A stretch of 64,000 bases of DNA from Lacinutrix sp. WUR7 (GCF_016864015.1 NZ_CP045067.1:2304001-2368000), one strand, 5' to 3'; shown: positions 35,774 to 43,827, counted from the stretch's first letter. The notes: generated by a model not told the origin, from the sequence alone. Program-made: numbers and translations.

Positions 35774-37384
35774 ATGAAGAAATATCTTCTTACCATTTTT
35801 ACATTCATTTTACCATTTATAAATTTTGCGCAAGAGGCACAAGAGGTTGGTGTTGACCAGAAAATTGACCAAATTTTTGGCGATGCAACAGGATGGTTTG
35901 TGAATTTTATATTCTATCAGATAGATTTTGGTGGTGAGGTTAAAGTGTTTTGGGTATTGTTTCCTTTAATTCTTGGAGCATTATACTTTACATTTTATTT
36001 TAAGTTTATCAACTTCACAAGTTTTGTTACTTCTGTAAATATTGTTAGAGGAAAGTATGATGATTTAGAAGGAAGAGAAGATCATAAAGTAGAAATTGAA
36101 AAATCAAAATTTACAGATGAAGAAGATAATCCAGATACTATTAGAGTAGAAGGGCATGAAGGAGAAGTGAGTCACTTTCAAGCATTAACAGCAGCATTAT
36201 CTGCAACCGTAGGTTTAGGTAATATTGCAGGAGTTGCAATTGCTGTATCTATTGGTGGAGCAGGAGCTACGTTCTGGATGATTGTTGCAGGATTTTTAGG
36301 AATGGCATCTAAATTTGTAGAATGTACACTTGGTGTAAAATATAGAGATATAGGAGAAGATGGAACCGTTTATGGTGGACCAATGTACTACCTAACGAAA
36401 GGATTAAAAGCAAAAGGACTTGCAGGTTTAGGAAAAGTACTAGCGGTATTATTCGCGATTTTTGTAATTGGAGGATCTTTTGGAGGTGGAAACATGTTTC
36501 AAGTAAATCAAGCTTTTCAACTAGTTGAAAGTATTACAGGTGGAGACGCTTCTTTTTTACATGGTAGAGGATGGTTATTCGGTATTGTAATGGCTGTACT
36601 TGTAGGTATTGTTATTATTGGAGGAATTAAAAAGATTGCTAAGGTTACCGATAAAATTGTACCTTTTATGGTTGTTATTTATGTAGCAGCTTCTTTATTT
36701 GTAATACTAGCAAATTACCATATGGTAGGTGATGCTTTTACATCAATATGGAATGGAGCATTCAGCCCTGAAGGTGTTGCCGGTGGAGCAATTGGAGTTT
36801 TAGTACAAGGATTTAGACGTGCAGCTTTCTCTAATGAAGCTGGTGTTGGTTCTGCATCTATTGCGCATTCCGCAGTAAAAACTAAATATGCAGCAAGTGA
36901 AGGTATGGTTGCTTTATTAGAACCATTTATCGACACTGTAGTTGTTTGTACTATGACCGCTTTAGTGTTAATTATTACTGGTAATGTAACAGCTGCAAAT
37001 GCAGGATTAAATGATGCACAAGCAATTTTATTAACCTCTGGAGCATTCGAATCTGTTATTTCATGGTTCCCGTATGTACTTACTGTTGCAGTAGTATTAT
37101 TTGCATTTAGTACCATGATTTCTTGGTCTTATTATGGGTTTCAAGGTTGGGCTTACCTTTTTGGTAGATCTAAAAAAATGGAATATGCGTATAAATTATT
37201 ATTCTGTGTATTTGTAGTTATTGGTTCTGCAGCAAGTTTAGGTTCTGTAATTGGTTTTTCAGACGCCATGATCTTTGCTATGATGGTTCCAAACATGATC
37301 GGATTGGTGTTATTAGCACCAAGAGTACGTGAAGAATTAATTAAATATAAAAACGCTATAAAAAATAGAGTTTCAGAAGATTAA
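35774..37384 (+). CDS. Alanine/glycine:cation symporter (AGCS family)
   Basis: An N-terminal signal-like helix (MKKYLLTIFTFILPFINFAQ) is followed by about ten membrane segments with the AGCS signatures ALSATVGLGNIAGVAIA, GGPMYYL, FRRAAFSNEAGVGSASIAHSA and the late FAFSTMISWSYYGFQGW. A cytoplasmic acidic loop (residues 95-135) separates the first helices. It imports small amino acids with Na+ or H+. The cleavable-looking N-terminal extension is common in flavobacterial members as far as I recall. It stands between a channel gene and a ComEA-like gene. Confidence 0.92.
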   Translation: MKKYLLTIFTFILPFINFAQEAQEVGVDQKIDQIFGDATGWFVNFIFYQIDFGGEVKVFWVLFPLILGALYFTFYFKFINFTSFVTSVNIVRGKYDDLEGREDHKVEIEKSKFTDEEDNPDTIRVEGHEGEVSHFQALTAALSATVGLGNIAGVAIAVSIGGAGATFWMIVAGFLGMASKFVECTLGVKYRDIGEDGTVYGGPMYYLTKGLKAKGLAGLGKVLAVLFAIFVIGGSFGGGNMFQVNQAFQLVESITGGDASFLHGRGWLFGIVMAVLVGIVIIGGIKKIAKVTDKIVPFMVVIYVAASLFVILANYHMVGDAFTSIWNGAFSPEGVAGGAIGVLVQGFRRAAFSNEAGVGSASIAHSAVKTKYAASEGMVALLEPFIDTVVVCTMTALVLIITGNVTAANAGLNDAQAILLTSGAFESVISWFPYVLTVAVVLFAFSTMISWSYYGFQGWAYLFGRSKKMEYAYKLLFCVFVVIGSAASLGSVIGFSDAMIFAMMVPNMIGLVLLAPRVREELIKYKNAIKNRVSED

Positions 37385-37422
37385 ATATTTTTTGTAACTT
37401 CATCTAAACTAAACTGTTGAAG

Positions 37423-38307
37423 ATGAATACTTTTAAATCCCATTTCGTGTTTACTAAAAAACAACGAAATGGGATTTTTCTATGGTTAACAATTATCATT
37501 GCGGTACAGTGTTTTTCTTTTTTTAACGATTTTTCTTCGGAAGAAATTCCAGTAAATCATAAGCAATTAGCCCTTTTTGAAAAGGAAATGGATTCCCTTC
37601 GTACAGTAGAAATAGAAAATCGGAAACCGAAAATTTATCCCTTCAACCCAAATTTTATTACCGATTATAAAGGCTATACTTTAGGAATGACCAGTGTGGA
37701 AATTAATAGATTGCTTCAGTTTAGAAAACAAAATAAATGGGTGAACTCGGTGAAACAGTTTCAGCAAGTCACTAAAGTTTCCGATTCGCTATTAAATAAA
37801 ATCTCTCCGTTTTTTAAATTCCCAGAATGGGTTACCAATCCCAAACCGAAGACCTATACCAAGTATACAACGAAGAGCGATTCCGATACACCAAAAACAT
37901 TTCAGCAAAAAATAGATTTAAATACTGCAACCGCTAGTCAATTACAAAAAGTAAGAGGTATTGGCGAAGCATACTCTAATCGCATTGTAAAATATAGAGA
38001 CAAGCAAAACGGATTCATTGCAGACGTACAATTACAAGAAGTCTACGGATTAAAACCAGAAGTCATTACACGTATTACTAATGAATTTACCGTAAAAACC
38101 CCAAAAGCAATAGATAAAGTATCTGTTAACAAAGCAACAAGGGATCAGTTGGTGAATATACCATATATAGATTACGAGGTTGCACATCAAATAATGGAAC
38201 AAAGAGTGTTGCGGGACGGTTTTCAATCTATTGAAGAATTAACAAAAGTTAAAGGCTTTCCAGTAAAAAAAATCGAGATAATTAAATTATATTTGACTCT
38301 AAACTAG
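37423..38307 (+). CDS. Helix-hairpin-helix (ComEA-like) protein
   Basis: I chose ATG 37423 (MNTFKSHFVFTKKQRNGIFLW); a TTG lies 6 bases upstream. One membrane helix (GIFLWLTIIIAVQCFSFF) anchors it. Three helix-hairpin-helix pairs follow: IGLNTATASQLQKVRGIG-type near residue 165 (DLNTATASQLQKVRGIGEAYSNRIVKYR), a preceding MTSVEINRLLQFRKQ copy, and SVNKATRDQLVNIPYIDYEVA near 230. These bind DNA in ComEA proteins, which act in natural transformation. Here the protein may instead be a general DNA-binding membrane protein. The acyl-CoA dehydrogenase gene starts 22 bases later. Confidence 0.85.
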   Translation: MNTFKSHFVFTKKQRNGIFLWLTIIIAVQCFSFFNDFSSEEIPVNHKQLALFEKEMDSLRTVEIENRKPKIYPFNPNFITDYKGYTLGMTSVEINRLLQFRKQNKWVNSVKQFQQVTKVSDSLLNKISPFFKFPEWVTNPKPKTYTKYTTKSDSDTPKTFQQKIDLNTATASQLQKVRGIGEAYSNRIVKYRDKQNGFIADVQLQEVYGLKPEVITRITNEFTVKTPKAIDKVSVNKATRDQLVNIPYIDYEVAHQIMEQRVLRDGFQSIEELTKVKGFPVKKIEIIKLYLTLN

Positions 38308-38329
38308 AATATAATAAAAAATCAACTTT

Positions 38330-39499
38330 ATGAACAACATGTACTTCACAGAAGAGCATCAATTATTTAGACAAAGTTTACAAGACTTCTTAAAAAAAGA
38401 AGTGGTTCCACATATAGATAAATGGGAAGAAACTGGAACTGTAGAACGTTTCATTTGGAAGAAATTCGGAGAAATGGGTTTCTTTGGTTTAGCATATCCA
38501 GAAGAATATGGCGGATTAAACCTAGATTTATTCTACACTGTTATATTGTTAGAAGAATTACAAAAAATAAACTCTGGCGGATTTGCAGCTAATATTTGGG
38601 CACATACCTATTTAGCAATGACGCATGTTAATAAAGAGGGAAGCCACGAAATAAAAGAAAAATATTTAACAGCAAGTATTACTGGAGATAAAATAGGTTG
38701 TCTTTGTATTACAGAACCTTTTGGTGGATCGGATGTTGCAGGAATGCGTACAACAGCAATTAAAAAAGGAGATACGTATGTACTTAATGGTTCTAAAACA
38801 TTTATTACAAATGGGGTGTATAGTGACTATTTAGTAGTTGCTGCTAAAACAGATCCAGAAGCAGGACATAACGGAATGAGTATGTTTATCATGGATAGAG
38901 ATACACCAGGAATCTCTGCTACTAAACTAGATAAATTAGGATGGAGAGCAAGTGATACTGCAGAAATTGCTTTCGATAATGTAACCATTCCTGCAAGTAA
39001 TTTAATGGGTGAAGAAGGAAAAGGTTTTCCGTATATCATGCAACATTTTGCTTTAGAGCGTTTAATTATGGGAATTAATGCACACGCAAGAGCAGATTAT
39101 GCTTTAGAGTATGCAAGACAATATATGAGTGAACGTACCGCATTTGGAAAAACAATAGACAAGTTTCAAGCATTACGTCATAGCTTTGTAGATCTGTATG
39201 CCGATATGGATATGTGTAGAGAATATAACTACTCGGTGGCTAACAGACTTAATAACGGGGAGTATGTGGTAAAAGAAGCAACCATCTCTAAATTGAAGTC
39301 TACAAAAATGGCAGATGAGGTTGCATATCAATGTATGCAGTTTTTAGGAGGTTATGGTTATATGGAAGAATATCCAATGGCACGACTTTTGCGTGATAGC
39401 AGACTAGGACCAATTGGTGGAGGAACAAGTGAAATTCTTCGTGAGATTCTCGCTAAAATGGTAATTGATAAGAAGGAGTATAAGCCTGCTGCAAAATAA
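38330..39499 (+). CDS. Acyl-CoA dehydrogenase
   Basis: This 389-residue flavoenzyme shows CITEPFGGSDVAGMRTTA (FAD/acyl contact), DTPGISATKLDKLGWRASDTAEIAFDNV, the helix RTAFGKTIDKFQALRH and QCMQFLGGYGYMEEYPMARLLRD with the catalytic glutamate region. It ends with GPIGGGTSEILREILAKMVIDKKEYKPAAK. It oxidises acyl-CoA to enoyl-CoA, feeding electron-transfer flavoprotein; chain length is unknown. ATG 38330 is used; ATG 38339 is three codons in. Copies of its own 3' end follow at 39534 and 39627. Confidence 0.93.
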   Translation: MNNMYFTEEHQLFRQSLQDFLKKEVVPHIDKWEETGTVERFIWKKFGEMGFFGLAYPEEYGGLNLDLFYTVILLEELQKINSGGFAANIWAHTYLAMTHVNKEGSHEIKEKYLTASITGDKIGCLCITEPFGGSDVAGMRTTAIKKGDTYVLNGSKTFITNGVYSDYLVVAAKTDPEAGHNGMSMFIMDRDTPGISATKLDKLGWRASDTAEIAFDNVTIPASNLMGEEGKGFPYIMQHFALERLIMGINAHARADYALEYARQYMSERTAFGKTIDKFQALRHSFVDLYADMDMCREYNYSVANRLNNGEYVVKEATISKLKSTKMADEVAYQCMQFLGGYGYMEEYPMARLLRDSRLGPIGGGTSEILREILAKMVIDKKEYKPAAK

Positions 39500-39533
39500 A
39501 CTGATTATTATTTTAGCGAAAATTATATAATAA

Positions 39534-39585
39534 TCTCGCTAAAATGGTAATTGATAAGAAGGAGTATAAACCTGCGGCGAAATAA
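39534..39585 (+). repeat. Second copy of the acyl-CoA dehydrogenase 3' end
   Basis: This 52-base copy matches 39448-39499 (the last 52 bases of the gene). It encodes the same ending AKMVIDKKEYKPAAK with three differences, all at synonymous third positions. It has no promoter or start of its own. An inverted 10-base partner (ATTTTAGCGA, near 39510-39519) lies upstream. Confidence 0.85.
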
Positions 39586-39589
39586 TTCC

Positions 39590-39637
39590 ATTACCATTTT
39601 CACTAAAATTGTAGCCCAATTTTGATGAAATGGTAAT
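39590..39637. repeat. Imperfect inverted repeat between tail copies 2 and 3
   Basis: Bases 39590-39611 pair with 39617-39637 (about 20 bases, one insertion and one or two mismatches). The arms contain the AAATGGTAAT word of the tail copies, so the third copy is part of a hairpin. Confidence 0.6.
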
Positions 39638-39671
39638 AGATTCCAAAGTATATAAACCTGCTGAAAAATAA
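39627..39671 (+). repeat. Third, diverged copy of the acyl-CoA dehydrogenase 3' end
   Basis: In frame it reads EMVIDSKVYKPAEK then stop, clearly related to the gene's C-terminus KMVIDKKEYKPAAK. The remaining sequence to 39811 shows no gene. Confidence 0.75.
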
Positions 39672-39811
39672 TTTCAGTAGTATTTTAAAAATCGCTACAT
39701 TGTTTTTTTACAAAATAATGTGGCGATTTAAGAATTCCTTAAGATGAAATACTAATTAGTATTCCAAATCGTTAACTAAGAAAATGGCCCTGAAACTATT
39801 AAACTTATACT

Positions 39812-41236
39812 ATGCAATTTAAAAACACAAAACAATTAGCTGTTGTTATCTTACTTTTTTTAGGAGTTACCAGTTACGCGCAAACCGAACTTAAAAATAC
39901 CGTTGTAGATACACTAGATTCTTTCCCTATTGCTAGCGCAAGTGTCTATATTAAAAACACAACCATTGGTACGGTAACCAATATAGATGGTAATTTTGTG
40001 CTACAAGTGCCAGAAAAACATGAACAAGACACACTTGTTGTTTCTTCTATTGGGTATTCTACCTTTAGAATTCCAATTCAAGAATTTGATGCTAGTACTC
40101 CAATATTTCTATCTGAAGAACAAGCATCTTTAGACGAAGTGGTTTTAATAGCAGAGGCAAGACCAAAAACAGGAAACGAAATTGTAGTCAAAGCAATTTC
40201 AAAACTAGAACGAAACCTTCCGGATTCTTCATACATTCAAAAAGGATTTTTAAGACATAAAGAACGTAACAAAAATGAATTTAAATGGCTAATCGAAAGT
40301 GCTATAACGGTTTATGATTCGGGTTACACTTCCAATAGTGCCGATTATCTAAAAATTAATGTAGATCAAGTCCGTAAAAGTTATGACCTTCGGGATGTAG
40401 ATAGTTTGTTCACTTTTGCATCGTATAAGAATCAAAACACCAAGAAAAAACTCAAAGCAAAAGATATAAGCCGAAGATCGGTAACCACAGATCAACTATT
40501 AACAGCCATTAAATGGAATGATAATAGAATAAACGGTTTGCAAAATCTTTTTCAAGGTAAATTAAATTTATTGCGTAATGCAAATAATGCCAAAGCTATA
40601 TTTGGTGACGACATACTAGAAAAGCACCAATTTGAATTAGATACTATTTTAGTAGATAATGAGCGTAAACTATATAAAATTAAAATTGAAGACTCTAAAG
40701 ACTTTGTCGGTTTAGACACCAAAGGAATCTTTAACGAAGGGTATCACGCACAAGGTTGGTTATATATTTATTATGATAACTATGCCTTTAAGAAAATAGA
40801 GTATGAGCTGGTAGCTGCATCTCCAGCGCAAAAAGATAGAAGTAAAAGACTTTTTGATACCCAAACCAATCACAAATTAGTAATCACTTATAGGGAGTAT
40901 AAAGATAAAATGTACCCAAATTATATTTATTACGAAACACCAAAGTTGGTAAATGTAGGAATGAAGCCATCTTTAAAAATTTCAAAAGTAGAAGAAGCAC
41001 GCTATAATAAAGAAGAACGTTACTATTATACGGTACAAGAAATTCTGTTTTCCGAAATTATTCTAGACAAAGAAGAAATAGCAAACGAGCTACAAAAAGA
41101 TTGGGATGCAGACATCTTTGCGCCAAAACCATACAATAAAGACTTCTGGAAGAGTTATAACGTCTTATTAGAAAGTGAAGAAGATGAGCAGCTTATTTTA
41201 GATCTAAGCAAAAGAGCGTCCTTATATAAAGATTAA
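39812..41236 (+). CDS. Carboxypeptidase-regulatory-like domain outer-membrane-associated protein
   Basis: A signal peptide (LAVVILLFLGVTSYAQ) is followed by a carboxypeptidase-D regulatory-like/CarboxypepD_reg_2 domain (FPIASASVYIKNTTIGTVTNIDGNFVLQVPE) and DTLVVSSIGYSTFRIPI with DEVVLIAEARPKTGNE. The remaining 340 residues resemble the domain found after it in flavobacterial proteins of unknown function (KWLIESAITVYDSGY, QGWLYIYYDNYAFKKIEYE). There is no C-terminal barrel signature and no catalytic motif. It would sit in the periplasm or at the outer membrane. The three-gene cassette follows after the structured gap. Confidence 0.7.
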   Translation: MQFKNTKQLAVVILLFLGVTSYAQTELKNTVVDTLDSFPIASASVYIKNTTIGTVTNIDGNFVLQVPEKHEQDTLVVSSIGYSTFRIPIQEFDASTPIFLSEEQASLDEVVLIAEARPKTGNEIVVKAISKLERNLPDSSYIQKGFLRHKERNKNEFKWLIESAITVYDSGYTSNSADYLKINVDQVRKSYDLRDVDSLFTFASYKNQNTKKKLKAKDISRRSVTTDQLLTAIKWNDNRINGLQNLFQGKLNLLRNANNAKAIFGDDILEKHQFELDTILVDNERKLYKIKIEDSKDFVGLDTKGIFNEGYHAQGWLYIYYDNYAFKKIEYELVAASPAQKDRSKRLFDTQTNHKLVITYREYKDKMYPNYIYYETPKLVNVGMKPSLKISKVEEARYNKEERYYYTVQEILFSEIILDKEEIANELQKDWDADIFAPKPYNKDFWKSYNVLLESEEDEQLILDLSKRASLYKD

Positions 41237-41240
41237 TTAT

Positions 41241-41417
41241 TTGGGCAAATGCTCCTTCGCTAAAGCAAACCAACTTTATCATTTACAACTAAGTAATAAG
41301 ACTTTAAATTATTTAAGCAAGGCATCTATATGCTCCAAAGCTTTAGCGAAGGAGCACCACGCTTTCACTACTCGCTTTTTTATGAAAAATAAAAAGAGCT
41401 CAAACAATTAGCCTGCG
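41241..41417. repeat. Structured intergenic element, copy B
   Basis: It starts TTGGGC. A perfect 16-base stem (41251-41266 with 41340-41355) encloses a 73-base loop. Then come CACGCTTTCACTACTCGCT, a second hairpin with T-run and A-run arms, GAGCTCAAACAATTAGC and TGCG. The order of parts equals copy A at 30040-30133, while the first stem differs in sequence and length. Confidence 0.6.
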
Positions 41418-41437
41418 TTGAGCGCAGTCGAAACGTT
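41415..41437. repeat. GAGCGCAGTCGAA intergenic repeat
   Basis: GCGTTGAGCGCAGTCGAAACG directly abuts copy B of the structured element. Confidence 0.55.
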
Positions 41438-41520
41438 CAATCCTTTTTGCAGAATACTACAGTTATTGATCTTTTATTCAGTAATTTAGAATCTCATTTT
41501 TTTAAACGTAAAAGTGTTAA

Positions 41521-41583
41521 ACAAATGTTAATGTATAGAATATTTTCTATATCTTAGAAAATATTCTATACATTAACATTTGT
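41521..41583. repeat. 63-bp perfect palindrome upstream of the cassette
   Basis: The 29-base arms 41521-41549 and 41555-41583 are exact reverse complements around TATCT. The inner arm words are TATAGAATATTTTCTA and its partner. It ends 14 bases before the ATG at 41598. No U-tract follows, so it is not a normal terminator; it could be an operator, a cruciform or an mRNA hairpin. Confidence 0.9.
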
Positions 41584-41597
41584 CAATACTGACTAAG

Positions 41598-42251
41598 ATG
41601 AAAACTATTAAAGAAACAAAAAAATTAATCGCAATTTTATTAATTTATACATTTTTAATGCCAACTTTTTATTCCTGTTCAAAAGTAAACATGGATGAGG
41701 GGTCTAGTATTAATAATTCTCTATATAGAAAAGAGGCTAAAAAAATTATTAATGAAGTTGATTTAGTAGAAAAAAATTTGCATTCTACTATAAATAGCAG
41801 ATTAACTTCTGATTTTGAAATTACTCAAGAGTTAATTGATGAACAACTAGTTTTGTTAGGATATCAAGAAGGTGAAATTTCTGTAGAAATGGTAAATGAA
41901 ATTATAACAAAGTATGGTGTATCTACAACAGATGGAATTGATCAACTTTTAGCTGATTATAATTTAACAGAGTTCACAAAATCTTCTTTAAAAAGTATTT
42001 CTGAAGGGAATTGGATAGAAAACATTATAGATCATGTAGATTATAATAACTTAGAAATAAACGAAAAAGAAATGTTATCATTCATTAATTCATATGGGCA
42101 AGAGTTGGATTATCAAGGTCATGGAAGATATAGTTTTTGGGGACTTTTTGGAGCAATTGCAGGAATGCTGGTTGGTGGTTTACTGTGTAGTTTGTGCATT
42201 ATTGTAGGAGGAGTTCTTGGAGGAGTTTTAGGAAGTACTGGAGGGAAATAA
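41598..42251 (+). CDS. Lipoprotein with glycine-zipper C-terminus, unknown function
   Basis: I chose ATG 41598 (MKTIKETKKLIAI); a TTG-initiated extension from 41580 would run through the palindrome. The signal LIYTFLMPTFYSC gives a lipoprotein cysteine. The middle is acidic and helical (EITQELIDEQLVLLGYQEGE, TDGIDQLLADYNL). The last 37 residues are GLFGAIAGMLVGG, LLCSLCIIVGG, VLGGVLGSTGGK: a hydrophobic, glycine-spaced segment with repeated GxxxG, able to enter or cross a membrane. I do not recognise a family. Two envelope genes follow in the same direction after 18 bases. AT content looks higher than in the preceding gene. Confidence 0.65.
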   Translation: MKTIKETKKLIAILLIYTFLMPTFYSCSKVNMDEGSSINNSLYRKEAKKIINEVDLVEKNLHSTINSRLTSDFEITQELIDEQLVLLGYQEGEISVEMVNEIITKYGVSTTDGIDQLLADYNLTEFTKSSLKSISEGNWIENIIDHVDYNNLEINEKEMLSFINSYGQELDYQGHGRYSFWGLFGAIAGMLVGGLLCSLCIIVGGVLGGVLGSTGGK

Positions 42252-42269
42252 TAAATTAACATATTAATT

Positions 42270-42893
42270 ATGAAGGGAAATATTTTTATAAAGGTTTTAT
42301 TAATTTTAATTTCTAGTGTGGTTTACTCTCAAGAAAGTATGAAGTCTAATAAAGGAGAATATTTGATGCATATGGATATTGGGATTGCAACTTTAGAAGC
42401 AGAAAATATTTTTAAAACTAACGCGCAAGTATTAGAAGTATTTGTAGGAAAAGAATTTTTAATGAACAATACATGGGCTATAATTACAGGTATTGAACAT
42501 TCAAAAGTAAAAAGTGATTATAGTTCTTTAATTAATGAACAATTATTTTTAACAAATAACTATTTAAGTTTACCTCTGTATTTTCAAGGGGAATATAAAA
42601 GTACCGATAAATTAACAGTCTATGCCAGAGTAGGGTTTTATGCTTCTTATCTTTATTATTCTAAATTGGAAAATATAAATCTTAATCAGAATAGTAGTAA
42701 TAAAAATTTAGGTTTAAATTATGGAGCTCAAATAGGTTTAGGTATTAACTATAAGATTGCTGAAGACTTAGGTGTTTTGTTTGGAGTAAAGTCTAAATCA
42801 GATATGTTTAATAATTACAGAGACTCTAAGCAGGAATTTAAACTTACTAATTTCTATGCGTTAGAATTTGGTCTGATATTTAATGTTTTTTAG
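42270..42893 (+). CDS. Small outer-membrane beta-barrel protein
   Basis: A signal peptide (VLLILISSVVYSQ) is followed by alternating amphipathic strands typical of an eight-stranded barrel. Examples are YLMHMDIGIATLEA, WAIITGIEHSKV, YLSLPLYFQGEY, LTVYARVGFYASYLYY, NYGAQIGLGINYKI and LGVLFGVKSK, ending FYALEFGLIFNVF with a terminal phenylalanine. Length of 207 residues fits the OmpA/porin-family small barrels. It is the middle gene of the cassette; its end overlaps the next start by 11 bases, so translation is coupled. Confidence 0.75.
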   Translation: MKGNIFIKVLLILISSVVYSQESMKSNKGEYLMHMDIGIATLEAENIFKTNAQVLEVFVGKEFLMNNTWAIITGIEHSKVKSDYSSLINEQLFLTNNYLSLPLYFQGEYKSTDKLTVYARVGFYASYLYYSKLENINLNQNSSNKNLGLNYGAQIGLGINYKIAEDLGVLFGVKSKSDMFNNYRDSKQEFKLTNFYALEFGLIFNVF

Positions 42894-43533
42894 AAGACCT
42901 TTGAAATATTTACATATAATTAGTTTTGTGGCTTTATTTAGTTGTAATAAAACTAATTTTCAGTACGATAACATATTACTCGATGAAGAACAAATATATA
43001 TAGTATATCGAGGAACTAAAACTAAACTTGGTAATATAGCTAGAGACTTTAACTTAAAAGATAAGTTTAGTTCTCATGTAGGTTTTTTAATATTTAAAAA
43101 TAACACATGGCTTGTATACCATGTGCTAGATGAAAATGATAATCAATCTGATTTAAGAATACATAAAATGAAAGATTTTTTAGACATAAATAAAGAAAGG
43201 GTTTTTTATACAAGTTTATGGAAAATTAATACTAGTAGTTCTACAGAAACTAATACTATAAGGAAATGTATTTTGGGTTATGAGGGTTTAAAAATTGTAT
43301 TCAATAAAAACTTTTCAACCAATGAACCAAACAGATTATATTGTTCAGAATTTATTGTGAAAGTTTTGAGGAAATCAGATACATTAAAATATAAATTTGA
43401 AAAAAGTAAACGTAAATTAACAGGTGTATTTAAATCTTATTTGGGAAGAGATACATTATCTTATTATCCCGTTGATATTTTTCAAGACAATAAAAAATTT
43501 ATATTTCTTAAAGAATGGAAACTTAAGAAATAA
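42883..43533 (+). CDS. Permuted NlpC/P60 (YiiX/YebB-like) lipoprotein
   Basis: A short hydrophobic start ends in IISFVALFSC, a lipoprotein cysteine. The core pattern is that of permuted NlpC/P60 enzymes: histidine H65 in SSHVGFLIFKNNTW and cysteine C154 in NRLYCSEFIVKVL, with order His before Cys as in YiiX. Members cleave amide bonds in peptidoglycan peptides or lipids. It overlaps the barrel gene by 11 bases. Together with the glycine-zipper lipoprotein this looks like an envelope-acting unit of unknown purpose. Confidence 0.75.
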   Translation: MFFRRPLKYLHIISFVALFSCNKTNFQYDNILLDEEQIYIVYRGTKTKLGNIARDFNLKDKFSSHVGFLIFKNNTWLVYHVLDENDNQSDLRIHKMKDFLDINKERVFYTSLWKINTSSSTETNTIRKCILGYEGLKIVFNKNFSTNEPNRLYCSEFIVKVLRKSDTLKYKFEKSKRKLTGVFKSYLGRDTLSYYPVDIFQDNKKFIFLKEWKLKK

Positions 43534-43562
43534 ATAAAGATTATACTTTGTATTTTTATTTC

Positions 43563-43570
43563 TATATTTG
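43563..43570 (+). promoter_or_regulatory. Candidate -7 promoter element for rpsU
   Basis: TATATTTG fits TAnnTTTG and lies 38 bases before the rpsU ATG, leaving room for the Shine-Dalgarno site in the leader. No TTTG is at the best upstream spacing. Confidence 0.4.
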
Positions 43571-43593
43571 AAGCCTTAAAAAATCTAAAAGAG

Positions 43594-43599
43594 AGGAGG
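43594..43599 (+). promoter_or_regulatory. Strong Shine-Dalgarno site of rpsU (AGGAGG)
   Basis: AGGAGG in GAGAGGAGGT, 9 bases before the ATG at 43609. Other starts I inspected in this window have no such site, so it stands out. In flavobacteria the anti-Shine-Dalgarno of 16S rRNA is reported to be masked with help from bS21, the product of this gene. Confidence 0.85.
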
Positions 43600-43608
43600 T
43601 TAAGAACT

Positions 43609-43803
43609 ATGTTAAGAATTCCAGTACAAGCAGGAGAAAATATAGAGAGAGCATTAAAACGCCACAAACGTAAGTTTGTTAAAACTACAGTTAAAAATCA
43701 ACTACAAGAACGTAAACAATATACTAAACCTTCTATGGAACGTAGAGCACAAGTGCAAAAAGCACAATATGTTCAAGGATTAAGAGATGCAGAAAACGTT
43801 TAA
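43609..43803 (+). CDS. rpsU: Ribosomal protein bS21
   Basis: This is the 64-residue small-subunit protein with the family core GENIERALKRHKRKF and the basic C-terminal stretch QLQERKQYTKPSMERRAQVQKAQYVQGLRDAEN. It binds the platform near the 3' end of 16S rRNA. Its own mRNA has a strong AGGAGG site, unlike its neighbours, which fits an autoregulatory loop where bS21-poor ribosomes translate rpsU preferentially. A terminator follows at 43828-43861. The recombinase gene downstream is the usual flavobacterial neighbour. Confidence 0.95.
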   Translation: MLRIPVQAGENIERALKRHKRKFVKTTVKNQLQERKQYTKPSMERRAQVQKAQYVQGLRDAENV

Positions 43804-43827
43804 GTACTTTTAAAGAAGATAATATTA

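Noticed and set aside
36715-37116. Minus-strand open frame inside the alanine symporter gene
   Set aside because: It mirrors a well-supported membrane transporter, has no family features and no start context of its own.
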